A DNA stretch of 18,688 nt from Candidatus Zambryskibacteria bacterium RIFCSPLOWO2_02_FULL_39_14 (GCA_001824135.1 MHWM01000018.1:1-18688), one strand, 5' to 3'; counted from the stretch's first letter, positions 5,609 to 14,274 are shown. Numbers and translations are program-made. Notes: generated from the sequence alone by a model not told the origin.

Positions 5609-6770
5609 GAGACATCTTTGATATAGAAGGCGAGGTATCTTTAATAAGTAAACTTTCTTTAAGGCCAAAAAATACTACAATTGCTAAGACAAAAAAGATT
5701 TTTTCAAAAGAAAACAAGTTTAAAGCTATAGCACCAACTCCAGAACCAAAGACAACACTAATTGGGCGAGTTAATCTAAAAATACTTAGAATTCCTGTAT
5801 CTTGGTGATTTACATGTTTAAAGAAAAAACTATCGGTAGTTGTTTCCACAAGACTTGCGCCTACTCTTGAACATAATAAAGCCACTATCCATATAGATAT
5901 ACTTGCCTCTAGGTAAGACATAAAAAGTAGCGAAATACCCATAATAAGAAATCCGATAATCATCATTTCTTTCTCTCCGATAAAATGGTCTGCTAATTTT
6001 CCAACAGGCCACTGAAGTAAGATAAACGGTAAGAGCATTATGATAAATATTACACCGATTATACTCCAGTTAAATCCTAAAATTCCATGTAAATAGATTG
6101 GTGTATAAATAGTCATGAAAGCATAAAAGAATTCGAGTACAAATCTAGCAAGAGTAACACGCCGCACGCTCTTACTTCTCCACCATTCTTTATATGGTAA
6201 AAGTGCACGATGATGAAGTCCATGTTTCTTGGGAAATTCTGATTTAAAAAAGAATATTACAAGTATAATTGGAGGAATAAATAGGAAGGTGGCTAATAAA
6301 TACACAGGTTTAAGCACATCACCTTGCGAAAATAAAGTTAATATCAGAAGTCCTAGTATTATCCCTAGATGGACAAAAGTAAGATAAGCACCACGAATTT
6401 CACCAGTTCTAGTATCTATAGAAATCTCTTCAAGAAATATATCTAAACAATAAAAGATCATAAAAAGAAGACTGGAATGGATGATGAATGATAGAGCTAT
6501 TAGAGGCCATGTATTAGTCACTGCAAGACCAAATGTGCTTATTGCTGTAAGTATTAAAAAAAGGAAAAGAAGATAACGTTTTCCTACTAATTCTATCAAC
6601 TTCGGAGCAAAGAGGAAAAGTATGGTATTACCAACTGCTCCTATAAAAAACAAAAGGCTTACAATGTCTGGTGTAAAGAAATTACTTAAAAGAGAAGAAT
6701 TGACATAGAAAACGGCGCCTAAGTGTAATGACAGAAAAATACTCGCAATAAAAACAGACACGAATTTCAT
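5601..6770 (-). CDS. Major facilitator superfamily (MFS) transporter
   Basis: A 389-residue, very hydrophobic protein with about 12 predicted membrane segments in two halves joined by a basic loop at about residues 185-210 (KKHGLHHRALLPYKEWWRSKSVRR region). The second half carries an MFS motif-A-like loop, WPVGKLADHFIGEKE, between two helices. The first-half counterpart is degenerate (APKLIELVGKRY). The substrate cannot be told from sequence; drug or metabolite efflux is the common role of compact 12-helix members. It is the last gene of the minus-strand run from secG, 21 nt after the RNase J stop. No SD is visible before the ATG. Confidence 0.85.
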   Translation of the reverse strand: MKFVSVFIASIFLSLHLGAVFYVNSSLLSNFFTPDIVSLLFFIGAVGNTILFLFAPKLIELVGKRYLLFLFLILTAISTFGLAVTNTWPLIALSFIIHSSLLFMIFYCLDIFLEEISIDTRTGEIRGAYLTFVHLGIILGLLILTLFSQGDVLKPVYLLATFLFIPPIILVIFFFKSEFPKKHGLHHRALLPYKEWWRSKSVRRVTLARFVLEFFYAFMTIYTPIYLHGILGFNWSIIGVIFIIMLLPFILLQWPVGKLADHFIGEKEMMIIGFLIMGISLLFMSYLEASISIWIVALLCSRVGASLVETTTDSFFFKHVNHQDTGILSIFRLTRPISVVFGSGVGAIALNLFSFEKIFFVLAIVVFFGLKESLLIKDTSPSISKMSLE

Positions 6771-6791
6771 AATTATCTTTAGTATAACTTA

Positions 6792-8570
6792 TTAAACTCC
6801 AAGAATCACAGGTATAACTATAGGTTTCTTAGCAGTACGCTGGAAGAGAAAACGGGAGACATCTTCAGTTACTGCATTTTTGGCATAATCAAAGTTAATT
6901 GGATTTGTGCCTACTGTTGTGGATTCAATTGAGCGTTTAATGACATTACGCGCTTCAGAGAGAAGTTCTTGCGATTCACGAAGATAGACAAAACCTCTAG
7001 CGATAATATCCGGAGATTTCTTCAGATGGCCAGTTCTAGTGTTAATCAGAGCGATAACCACGAAAATACCATCTTCCGCAAGCATTTTCCTATCACGAAG
7101 AACAACATCCGACACATCTCCCACACTTAAACCTTCTACCACCATATCTTCTGAAGGCACTTTTTCTTTAAGCTTCACTAGTTTAGTACCCTTATCTTGA
7201 ATTTCAATAATAGAACCATTATCTGGCACAATTATATTTTCACGAGGAGTACCGATGATAGTGGCAGCTAATTCAGCGTGCATCTTGAGCATATAGTGAT
7301 GTCCATGGACAGGCATGAAAAACTTGTAAGGAATTTGTCTGTGTATCCACTCGAGCTCTCCACGTTTGCCATGTCCTGATGTATGCACGTCTGTATCTAA
7401 ATAGGTAATTATTTTAGAGTCATGACGGAAAAGATTGTCTTTCAATTTAGAGATGGCTCTTTCGTTACCGGGTATGATGGATGAAGAAAGAATAACTGTA
7501 TCAGATGCTACTAAGCGCACATATTTATGAGTCTTATTTGACATTCTCATAAGAGCAGAGAACTCCTCTCCTTGTCCGCCTGTGGCGATCATCATGACTT
7601 TATTCGGCGGATATTTTTCTATCTCTTCCACATTGATAACGTGATCCACTTCTACAAGACCAAGATGTTTTATAATTTCGACGTTGTTCCTCATACTTCT
7701 ACCTTCTATAACAACTTTACGGCCATAACGTTTGGCAATCAGAAAAAATTCAATAACTCTCTCTACCTGTGAAGCAAAGGTAGCGATAATGACTCTACCG
7801 GGAGCTTGAGCCACAATACCGTCTATAGTCTTCAAAATGTGTTTTTCTGAAGGAGAGAATCCCGGTTTATCTATACCAGTCGAATCCATAGTAAGAAGGA
7901 GAACTTTTCTATCTTTAAACATTTTATATTGCTCCACTTCTTTCTCTGCTGGTATGCCATTTTCGTTTTCTACACGTACATCTCCAGTATTTACAATATC
8001 TCCGAAAGGGGTCTCGATAATAATGCCGGTTGAATCCGGAATAGAATGAGTAAGTCCAAAGAAGCGCAGTTTTAGATGCGGAGTGATAGGTAAGGCCGAT
8101 TTATCATCTTTATCCACTATTCTTATATCAAGAGGAGGAAGATGAGGAAACTCTTCTTGACGTTTCTTTATAAGAAGTGCGCCAAATTCTCTGGTGTAGA
8201 TAGGTGGATTGCCGATACGTCCAATAATATAAGGTATGCCTCCAATATGGTCTAAGTGACCGTGTGTAATAATAAGACCGCGTATTTTTGATTTTCTTTC
8301 TTCTAGATATTTGGTATTTGCCAAGATGTAGTCAATACCGGGAGATTCAGCATCAGTAAATTGGATACCAGCATCAATGACGATAATATCATCGCCGTAT
8401 TCTATGACGGTCATATTGCGTCCTATTTCCTCCACACCTCCTAAAGGAACAATTCTAATACTGTCTTCAAGAGGCGGTACTATATCGTAAGGTTTTTTAG
8501 TGGGGATAGGGGCGTGAGATTTTCTGTGGATATTCTTGTGGCGCATACCACTTGCGAATGTATTATTCAT
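6792..8570 (-). CDS. rnj: Ribonuclease J (metallo-beta-lactamase/beta-CASP)
   Basis: A 592-residue RNase J. The metallo-beta-lactamase part has THGHLDHIGG (H103, H105, D107, H108), LTHSIPDS (H175) and NTGDVR (D197). The beta-CASP part has HTSGHGKRGE (about 397-406) and PVHGHHYMLKMHAEL, where the usual family form is PVHGE. These residues bind the two zinc ions and the RNA 5' end. The enzyme degrades and processes RNA by endonuclease and 5'-3' exonuclease action and is the main mRNA-turnover nuclease in many bacteria without RNase E. About 35 N-terminal residues, basic and Pro-rich, precede the usual start of homology (SIRIVPLGGVEEIG). An internal ATG (residue 9) is an alternative start. It begins 10 nt after the solute-binding protein stop. 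Confidence 0.95.
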   Translation of the reverse strand: MNNTFASGMRHKNIHRKSHAPIPTKKPYDIVPPLEDSIRIVPLGGVEEIGRNMTVIEYGDDIIVIDAGIQFTDAESPGIDYILANTKYLEERKSKIRGLIITHGHLDHIGGIPYIIGRIGNPPIYTREFGALLIKKRQEEFPHLPPLDIRIVDKDDKSALPITPHLKLRFFGLTHSIPDSTGIIIETPFGDIVNTGDVRVENENGIPAEKEVEQYKMFKDRKVLLLTMDSTGIDKPGFSPSEKHILKTIDGIVAQAPGRVIIATFASQVERVIEFFLIAKRYGRKVVIEGRSMRNNVEIIKHLGLVEVDHVINVEEIEKYPPNKVMMIATGGQGEEFSALMRMSNKTHKYVRLVASDTVILSSSIIPGNERAISKLKDNLFRHDSKIITYLDTDVHTSGHGKRGELEWIHRQIPYKFFMPVHGHHYMLKMHAELAATIIGTPRENIIVPDNGSIIEIQDKGTKLVKLKEKVPSEDMVVEGLSVGDVSDVVLRDRKMLAEDGIFVVIALINTRTGHLKKSPDIIARGFVYLRESQELLSEARNVIKRSIESTTVGTNPINFDYAKNAVTEDVSRFLFQRTAKKPIVIPVILGV

Positions 8571-8580
8571 TTAATAAAAA

Positions 8581-10335
8581 TTAATTAATAAATATTTTCC
8601 AAATTTTATCTGTTTCTATATACCAGTCTCTTATACCGAGAAATCTGTCTTGACTGATGGTAAGTGAATCCAAATTTATCGCCTCCACTTTTTTCGGAAC
8701 AACATAAAGGAAATTTGGTGTGTAAAGAAAGACTGCTGGTATATCGGTCTGTAATTCTTCCACAAAATCTTTATAATTTTCCTCTATTACTTCAAAGTCC
8801 TTAGCACTTCTGGCATTATTCAGAAATGTATCAGCACGACTGTTAGCATAGAGAGCAATGTTGAGTCCGGGATCAGTCCTTTGCGAAGAATGCCAAAATG
8901 GGTAAAGATCCGCATTTCTACCAATTACTTCACCAAAAAGAAGTGCGTCGAAGTTTCTCGGTCGGATGATGTTTTGGTTGAGATCACCAGTTTCAAAAAC
9001 TAATATATCAACTTTTGCTCCAAGTTTGCTCCAAGCACTTGCAAGTTCACCGGCTACTACTTGAAGTTCGGGGGCATCACCAGTAGAGATAGAGAACGAC
9101 ATAGTTATTGTACCTTTGCCGGATTTTTTTTCAAGTATTCCTGTTTCCTCATTGGCTTTCCAACCTGCTTTTGCTAATAATTCTTTTGCAAGTTCCAGTC
9201 TTTCTTGAGAAGATGTGCTAACTTTCCTATCTGCCCAATCGTAGATGCCTGCTGGTAATGGATTGTCTATAGCAACACCGAATCCTCCTAAAATATTTTC
9301 AACTATTTCTTCTTTAGGACTTGCCAGATCAAGCGCCTTACGTACCTCCTTGTTTAGAAGCACTTCTGATTTGTTCTGATTGAAAAATACAGCGAAAACA
9401 CGAGGTAGAGGAGAAGATAAAATGGTTGAATTATTGGATTTAATTTCCAATATCTTTTCTGACGATATTCCACTCAAGCTTTCTATTTCATGTTTAACAT
9501 AAGCTTCTATAAGCAAGTCTTCACTTGGATAAAACTTGAAAACAAGACTGTTTATAAAAGGCGCTCTGTGAGAAGCGTTGGCAAAAGGAGTCAATCTATA
9601 AAAATTAGGTATACCTCCGGAATTTCTCTCTACCCTTTCTACTTTGTAGAGTCCTGAACCTATAGGTAGAGTATTGAATTGGCTGAAAGAAAATTCATCA
9701 TCAGAGACGTTTTTCCAAATATGTTTAGGTAAAATTCCTGTGGCTAAATTGTAGATAAAAGGCGTGTAAGCTTGTTTTAAGGTGAAAGAGACGGTGTTTT
9801 CATCTATTTTCTCTACAGTTACGCCATCCCAATTACCTCTCTTAGGACTTTTTATAATGGGGTTAGTAATCTTCTGGATAGTGAAGATTACATCATCTGC
9901 TGTTACCGGTGTACCGTCATGGAAACGGGCGTTTTCATGAATATGAGCGGTATAAATCAATCTGTCATCTGAAATAGTTAATTTATCTATTAGATCATTT
10001 TCAATCTTATTGTTTGGTGTAATGTAGACCAAACCTGAATAAATAAGAGCGGTAAGATTTTTATCTGCTTCTGATATAGCTAAAACTGGATTTATAAAAC
10101 GAGGGTTACCAACCACTCCTTCTGTGAGTGTACCTCCATTAGTAGGCACTTCTACTAAGAAGGCATTGTTGACCTGCCACAGAAGAATAATACCGGATAT
10201 TATAAAAACAGATGCAAAAAAGAAAAAAACAGCTTTCTCCGCTATGGTAAGAGAACGTAAAGTTTTCTTTACTGTTTGTTCTTTTGGAATACTGAAGCGC
10301 TTCAATAAAAGCACTCGCAATTCTTTGTAATTCAT
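8581..10335 (-). CDS. Membrane-anchored family 5 (peptide/nickel-type) solute-binding protein
   Basis: A 584-residue extracytoplasmic solute-binding protein of the OppA/DppA family (SBP_bac_5). Family hallmarks are NPRFINPVLA with ALIYSGLVY, then ARFHDGTPVTADDVIFTI, and a region ending in an aromatic-rich segment (LFGEVIGRNADLYPFWHSS). The N-terminus is unusual. Instead of a lipobox there is a basic cytoplasmic stretch of about 34 residues (KELRVLLLKRFSIPKEQTVK) and one hydrophobic anchor at about 35-53. The protein is therefore probably tethered to the membrane by a helix. No Opp-type permease or ATPase gene is in the window. It starts 7 nt after secG and ends 10 nt before rnj, so the three are likely co-transcribed. 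Ligand unknown; oligopeptides are the family default. Confidence 0.92.
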   Translation of the reverse strand: MNYKELRVLLLKRFSIPKEQTVKKTLRSLTIAEKAVFFFFASVFIISGIILLWQVNNAFLVEVPTNGGTLTEGVVGNPRFINPVLAISEADKNLTALIYSGLVYITPNNKIENDLIDKLTISDDRLIYTAHIHENARFHDGTPVTADDVIFTIQKITNPIIKSPKRGNWDGVTVEKIDENTVSFTLKQAYTPFIYNLATGILPKHIWKNVSDDEFSFSQFNTLPIGSGLYKVERVERNSGGIPNFYRLTPFANASHRAPFINSLVFKFYPSEDLLIEAYVKHEIESLSGISSEKILEIKSNNSTILSSPLPRVFAVFFNQNKSEVLLNKEVRKALDLASPKEEIVENILGGFGVAIDNPLPAGIYDWADRKVSTSSQERLELAKELLAKAGWKANEETGILEKKSGKGTITMSFSISTGDAPELQVVAGELASAWSKLGAKVDILVFETGDLNQNIIRPRNFDALLFGEVIGRNADLYPFWHSSQRTDPGLNIALYANSRADTFLNNARSAKDFEVIEENYKDFVEELQTDIPAVFLYTPNFLYVVPKKVEAINLDSLTISQDRFLGIRDWYIETDKIWKIFIN

Positions 10336-10342
10336 TTAGTTT

Positions 10343-10570
10343 CTATCGACCGATAAGAAGACCAGCAAAAGCAGAAAGGGCAAAAAGAGTGGCTATCACT
10401 AAAGTAGCGTTGAAAATGGTTTTTTCAAGTCCGCGACGTGTGAAGCGTCCACCCGCAACACCATCACCTCCAAAAGCAGAACTAAGACTTGCTTCTGAAC
10501 GTTGGAGAAGTACTCCCACTATTAGAAGAAGGCTAAGGATTATTTGTATATAGGGGAGAATCTGAGCCAT
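10343..10570 (-). CDS. secG: Protein translocase subunit SecG
   Basis: A 75-residue protein with the SecG layout: membrane helix (about 5-23), a Gly/Ser-rich loop containing LLQRSEASLSSAFGG and a Phe/Arg turn, then a second membrane helix (about 51-72). SecG joins SecY and SecE in the plasma membrane channel and helps SecA-driven protein export. It leads the minus-strand run that continues into the solute-binding protein (7-nt gap), RNase J and the MFS gene. It is divergent from groES, with 150 nt between the starts. A weak SD-like AAAGG lies just upstream of the ATG. Confidence 0.93.
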   Translation of the reverse strand: MAQILPYIQIILSLLLIVGVLLQRSEASLSSAFGGDGVAGGRFTRRGLEKTIFNATLVIATLFALSAFAGLLIGR

Positions 10571-10585
10571 TGCCTTTACCGCACC

Positions 10586-10615
10586 ATATTAGCATGATTT
10601 ATACTAAGTGTGCAA
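10586..10615 (-). promoter_or_regulatory. Predicted promoter of the secG operon
   Basis: On the minus strand: TTGCAC (10615-10610), an 18-nt spacer and TAATAT (10591-10586) preceded by TGC (extended -10). The predicted start is about 8-10 nt upstream of the secG ATG, giving a very short leader. It faces away from the groES promoter. Confidence 0.55.
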
Positions 10616-10625
10616 TTTAGCAGAT

Positions 10626-10653
10626 TTGACTTTGGAAGTTTTTTGAATATAAT
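10626..10653 (+). promoter_or_regulatory. Strong promoter of groES-groEL
   Basis: TTGACT (10626-10631), a 16-nt spacer and a perfect TATAAT (10648-10653). The predicted start near 10660 leaves a leader of about 60 nt before the groES ATG. No CIRCE element (TTAGCACTC-N9-GAGTGCTAA) is visible in the intergenic region, so classical HrcA control is not supported here. Confidence 0.78.
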
Positions 10654-10720
10654 GTGCCCGCTTGCCTCGCTTTGTGAAGTATTACGAATAGGCTTGCGAT
10701 TAACCAATTTTATACAAGAT

Positions 10721-11080
10721 ATGAAGAAAAATAAAAATAAAAAAGCCAAGAAATCTAGCAGTGGTAATAAAGATAATGATGGGATCAAACCATTTGGAGA
10801 TAGGATTTTAATCCGCCCGTTTTCTGAAGATGAGGTTAGTGGTGAAAAGAGAAATCATTATGGCATCATCATTCCCGACACTGTTTCAAAAGAGAAATCT
10901 GCTCAAGGTAAGGTTTTGGCGGTTGGAGAAGGTAAGTTGATTGACGGTAAGCTAGTGCCGATCAGGGTAAAAGTTGGAGATATGGTCGTATTTTCAAAAT
11001 ATGGTTATGACGAAGTGGAGTACAAAGGTGAAGAACTTTATCTTTTGAAAGAAGAAAGTATTTTAGCGGTAATAAAATAG
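10721..11080 (+). CDS. groES: Co-chaperonin GroES with lysine-rich N-terminal extension
   Basis: A 119-residue protein, about 20-25 residues longer than typical GroES. Core motifs are KPFGDRILIRP, the mobile-loop region with YGIIIPDTVSKEK (the IIIP tripeptide binds GroEL; often IVLP elsewhere), QGKVLAVGEG, VKVGDMVVFSKYG and the terminal LLKEESILAVIK. The extra N-terminus, KKNKNKKAKKSSSG, is strongly basic and low complexity, hence probably disordered. The frame stays open upstream to 10610, but those ATGs lie at or before the promoter -10, so 10721 is the best start. GroES caps the GroEL cage during ATP-dependent folding. It has no SD and lies 26 nt before groEL. Confidence 0.93.
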   Translation: MKKNKNKKAKKSSSGNKDNDGIKPFGDRILIRPFSEDEVSGEKRNHYGIIIPDTVSKEKSAQGKVLAVGEGKLIDGKLVPIRVKVGDMVVFSKYGYDEVEYKGEELYLLKEESILAVIK

Positions 11081-11106
11081 AAATTAGAAATAATTAAGGA
11101 AAAAAT

Positions 11107-12768
11107 ATGGCAAAAGAAATTTTATTTAATCAAGAAGCTCGTGAGGCACTTAAACGCGGTATAGATAAGGTTGCAGATGCAGTCAAGATTACTATCGGAC
11201 CTCGTGGCAGAAATGTAGTACTGGATAAGGGATATGGGGCTCCTACTATCACTAATGACGGAGTCACTATTGCTAAAGATATTTCACTCAAGAACAAGTT
11301 TGAGAATATGGGGGCAGAGATTGTGAAGGAAGTAGCCTCAAAGACTAATGATACAGCAGGTGACGGCACCACGACATCAGTCATCATTACTAAAGCACTT
11401 GTTGAAATAGGTTTTAAGAAGTCTTTAGCAGGTTCAAATTCAATGGGTATCCGTCGAGGTATAGAAGAAGCCACTCGAGATGCTATAGAAGCATTACAAA
11501 AAATGAGTAAGCCCATAAAGACAGATAATGAAGTAGAGCAAGTGGCTACTATTTCTGCTGAATCAAAAGAAATTGGAGCTATCATTGCCGAAACTATTAA
11601 GAAGATTGGTAAAGACGGAGTAGTTACTGTAGAAGAGTCACAATCATTTGGTGTAGATTCAGAGATTGTTGAGGGATTGGAATTTGATAAAGGTTATCTT
11701 TCTCCGTACATGATTACTAATACTGAACGTATGGAAGCAGAATATCGCGATCCAGTAATTTTGGTTACAGATAAGAAAATCTCAATTATCAAAGAGATTC
11801 TGCCTCTTTTGGAAAAACTAGCTGCTAGTGGCAAGAAGGACTTGGTAATTATTGCGGAAGATGTAGATGGGGAAGCCTTAACTACTTTTGTGGTAAACAA
11901 ACTGCGAGGTTCTTTTAATATCTTAGCTATAAAAGCACCCGGTTATGGAGATAATAAAAAGGATATGCTTGGAGATATTGCAGTTATGGTTGGCGCTAAA
12001 GTAGTTTCAGAAGATCTAGGTATTAAATTTGAAAATACTGAACTAGCAATGCTTGGGCGAGCCTCACGAGTTGTATCAACTAAAGATAATACTATTATTG
12101 TTGGTGGTAAGGGTAAGAAATCAGACATAGAAGAAAGAATAGAGAGTCTAAGAACACAGAGAAAAAATACTACTTCGAAGTTTGATAAGGAAAAACTTGA
12201 TGAACGCATCGGTAAACTTTCTGGCGGAGTGGCTATTATACGTGTAGGTGCCGCTACAGAAACAGAAATGAAGTATCTCAAATTGAAGATTGAAGATGCT
12301 GTAAATGCTACAAAAGCGGCTATTGCCGAAGGTGTGGTGGCTGGCGGAGGAAGCGCTTTGGCAAAAGTTTCAAAAAAAATTGAAATAAAATACAAAGAAT
12401 CTAAAGAAGTTAAAGTGGCGCATGAAAATGCTGAAGCTGCTGAATTTGCTGCTGGATATATGGCAGTTGTAGAAGCTCTTAAAGAACCTCTGCGACAGAT
12501 AGCCAGAAATGCCGGTAAAGAAGACGGAGTTGTCGTCGCAGAAGTTTTAAAAGGTCAGACTGATTCCGGTTATGACGCATTGTCAGACAATTTTGTTGAG
12601 AACATGTTTGAGGCTGGGATTATCGACCCCGTAAAAGTAACTAGATGCGCTTTAGAAAATGCCACATCTGCTGTAGCTATTCTTCTTACCACAGAAGTTG
12701 CTATCGCCGATGAACCAGAACCAAAACAGGAGAGAGGTCGCGAGTACGGCGGTGGTATGGAGTACTAG
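11107..12768 (+). CDS. groEL: Chaperonin GroEL
   Basis: A 553-residue, full-length GroEL (family about 540-550). Recognisable parts are the TIGPRGRNVVLDKGYGAPTI nucleotide-binding region, AGDGTTTSVI with the catalytic-loop Asp, the apical domain region YLSPYMITN, and the intermediate-domain LSGGVAIIRVGAATE. The C-terminus is Glu/Arg-rich and ends GGGMEY, a shortened form of the GGM-repeat tail. It forms the double-ring folding chamber with GroES in the cytosol. An SD-like TAAGGA (11095-11100) sits about 6 nt upstream of the ATG, one of the few large genes here with one. It follows groES in a two-gene operon. A separate predicted promoter before lemA suggests the unit may end there. Confidence 0.98.
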   Translation: MAKEILFNQEAREALKRGIDKVADAVKITIGPRGRNVVLDKGYGAPTITNDGVTIAKDISLKNKFENMGAEIVKEVASKTNDTAGDGTTTSVIITKALVEIGFKKSLAGSNSMGIRRGIEEATRDAIEALQKMSKPIKTDNEVEQVATISAESKEIGAIIAETIKKIGKDGVVTVEESQSFGVDSEIVEGLEFDKGYLSPYMITNTERMEAEYRDPVILVTDKKISIIKEILPLLEKLAASGKKDLVIIAEDVDGEALTTFVVNKLRGSFNILAIKAPGYGDNKKDMLGDIAVMVGAKVVSEDLGIKFENTELAMLGRASRVVSTKDNTIIVGGKGKKSDIEERIESLRTQRKNTTSKFDKEKLDERIGKLSGGVAIIRVGAATETEMKYLKLKIEDAVNATKAAIAEGVVAGGGSALAKVSKKIEIKYKESKEVKVAHENAEAAEFAAGYMAVVEALKEPLRQIARNAGKEDGVVVAEVLKGQTDSGYDALSDNFVENMFEAGIIDPVKVTRCALENATSAVAILLTTEVAIADEPEPKQERGREYGGGMEY

Positions 12769-12773
12769 GTTTG

Positions 12774-12782
12774 TGATACAAT
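12774..12782 (+). promoter_or_regulatory. Predicted extended -10 promoter of lemA, leaderless
   Basis: TGA followed by TACAAT (12777-12782) ends 6 nt before the lemA ATG at 12789, which would place transcription start at the ATG itself. No good -35 is present, as is common with extended -10 promoters. The arrangement closely resembles that before ftsE. Confidence 0.4.
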
Positions 12783-12788
12783 TTAATT

Positions 12789-13343
12789 ATGTCCATTACT
12801 TTAATTCTTGTCGTTGTTTTAGTTGCGTTACTTTTCTTAGTTATAATTGCGTACAACAGTTTTATCCGCCTTATTAATAGAGCTAAAGAGGCTTGGGCGG
12901 ATATCAATGTACAACTCAAACGACGTTACGATCTCATACCAAATCTTGTAAATACTGTAAAGGGCTACACTACTCACGAGGCAAATGTTTTTGAAAATGT
13001 AACGAAAGCTCGCTCAATGGCTATGGGCGCCGGTACTTTGGTAGAGAAAGGTAAGGCAGAAAATATGCTTACAGGTGCTCTCAAGTCTATTTTTGCTATA
13101 GCTGAAGCTTATCCAGAATTAAAGGCCAATCAAAATTTCTTAGAATTACAGAAAGAACTTTCAGATACTGAAAATAAGATTCAGGCATCTAGACGTTTTT
13201 ATAACACAATGGTGCGTGACCTTAATACTAAGATAGAGTCTTTTCCGACTAATATGATAGCTGAGGCTTTTAATTTCTCTAAAATGGAATTTTTTGAACT
13301 TGAAGAAGAGAATATTAAAAACCCCGTTTCCGTCAGTTTTTAA
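12789..13343 (+). CDS. lemA: LemA family protein
   Basis: A 184-residue LemA-family protein of the usual length. It has an N-terminal membrane helix (about 3-23) with a very short outside tail. Next comes the family signature AYNSFIRLINRAKEAWADINVQLKRRYDLIPNLV, then helical repeats including KGYTTHEANVFENVTKARS and ASRRFYNTMVRDLNTKIESFP. LemA proteins form all-helical bundles anchored to the membrane; their molecular role is poorly understood. A LemA-HtpX gene pair occurs in many bacteria and points to membrane protein quality control. An extended -10 sits directly before the ATG, suggesting leaderless initiation. htpX begins 25 nt downstream. Confidence 0.96.
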   Translation: MSITLILVVVLVALLFLVIIAYNSFIRLINRAKEAWADINVQLKRRYDLIPNLVNTVKGYTTHEANVFENVTKARSMAMGAGTLVEKGKAENMLTGALKSIFAIAEAYPELKANQNFLELQKELSDTENKIQASRRFYNTMVRDLNTKIESFPTNMIAEAFNFSKMEFFELEEENIKNPVSVSF

Positions 13344-13354
13344 GCTAAAAACTG
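13334..13354 (+). repeat. 9-bp inverted repeat at the lemA-htpX junction
   Basis: CAGTTTTTA (13334-13342) and TAAAAACTG (13346-13354) with a 3-nt loop span the lemA stop codon. TAAGCTA is repeated at 13341-13347 and 13355-13361. No T-run follows, so it is more likely an mRNA structure between the two genes than a terminator. Confidence 0.4.
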
Positions 13355-13368
13355 TAAGCTAGAAGCTT

Positions 13369-14274
13369 ATGAGCAATATCTATACTCATCAAGATGCTAA
13401 TATCTGGAAAACTTGGATACTGATGATATTTTTCTTCGCCCTGATTATCGCTATAGGTTGGTCTTTTTCCTACTATTACGGAAATTCCGACATTCTCTAT
13501 TTTGCTGTGTTTTTTGCTGTATTTATGAATATATTTTCATACTGGTTTTCTGATAAAATAGTATTAAAACTCCACAAAGCCAGAGCTGTTACCAGACAAG
13601 AATATTTTGATCTTTGGAATGTCACAGAAAATTTATCTATCACTGCCGGACTACCGATACCTAAACTTTATATAGTAGAAGATCGAGCTCCTAATGCTTT
13701 TGCTACTGGACGAGACAAGAAACATGCCGTGGTATGTGTGACAACTGGACTTCTTGAAATACTTGATAAAAGTGAACTTGAGGGTGTTATAGCCCACGAA
13801 CTCTCTCATATCGGTAACAAAGATATGTTGCTTTCAACTATAGTTGTGGTCATGGTCGGCTTTATCGCGTTACTTTCAGATTTTTTTCTCCGTTCACAGA
13901 TGTGGGGTAATACACGTAATAGAAATAGCAGTAAAGGGGGAGCCGTACTGTTATTTCTCGGTATCATTATGGCCATATTAACCCCTGTTGCCGCGACTCT
14001 TATAAGATTGGCCATATCGCGTAAGAGAGAATTTTTAGCTGATGCTTCAGGAGCACTTCTGACCAGATATCCTGAAGGATTGGTAAACGCTCTTGCGAAA
14101 ATTAATTCTGTTTCTATACCCATGAGCCGAGCAAATAACGCTACGGCGCATCTCTTTATCTCTAATCCATTTGGTGCTGAGAAAACTTCCGGACTGCATA
14201 AACTCTTTATGACCCATCCACCGGTCGAAGAAAGAATAGAGGCTTTAACAGGTATGACCATACATCATGGATAA
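13369..14274 (+). CDS. htpX: Membrane zinc metalloprotease HtpX
   Basis: A 301-residue M48-family protease. There are two N-terminal membrane segments (about 13-36 and 40-60). The zinc site is HELSH at 143-147 (H143, E144, H147), with the third ligand E221 in REFLADASGAL. Between them are two further hydrophobic segments (about 155-172 and 191-213). The C-terminus has LFMTHPPVEERIEAL, typical of the family. HtpX cleaves misfolded or damaged membrane proteins on the cytoplasmic side and works beside FtsH. Its neighbours are lemA (25 nt upstream) and the GGDEF gene, which starts inside its last codons with an 8-nt overlap (ATGGATAA). Confidence 0.96.
   Translation: MSNIYTHQDANIWKTWILMIFFFALIIAIGWSFSYYYGNSDILYFAVFFAVFMNIFSYWFSDKIVLKLHKARAVTRQEYFDLWNVTENLSITAGLPIPKLYIVEDRAPNAFATGRDKKHAVVCVTTGLLEILDKSELEGVIAHELSHIGNKDMLLSTIVVVMVGFIALLSDFFLRSQMWGNTRNRNSSKGGAVLLFLGIIMAILTPVAATLIRLAISRKREFLADASGALLTRYPEGLVNALAKINSVSIPMSRANNATAHLFISNPFGAEKTSGLHKLFMTHPPVEERIEALTGMTIHHG

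Noticed and set aside
10610..10720. Longer GroES frame starting at 10610
   Set aside because: The extra residues do not resemble GroES, and the ATGs at 10610 and 10652 lie before or within the predicted -10 at 10648-10653, so they would not be on the mRNA.
10571..10720. CIRCE heat-shock operator before groES
   Set aside because: I looked for TTAGCACTC-N9-GAGTGCTAA and near forms. Only short TTAGCA pieces in direct orientation (10589 and 10617) are present, without the inverted partner.
11130..12395. Long minus-strand ORFs opposite groEL
   Set aside because: They are antisense to an unambiguous GroEL, have Ser/Pro/Ile-rich shadow composition and no start signals.
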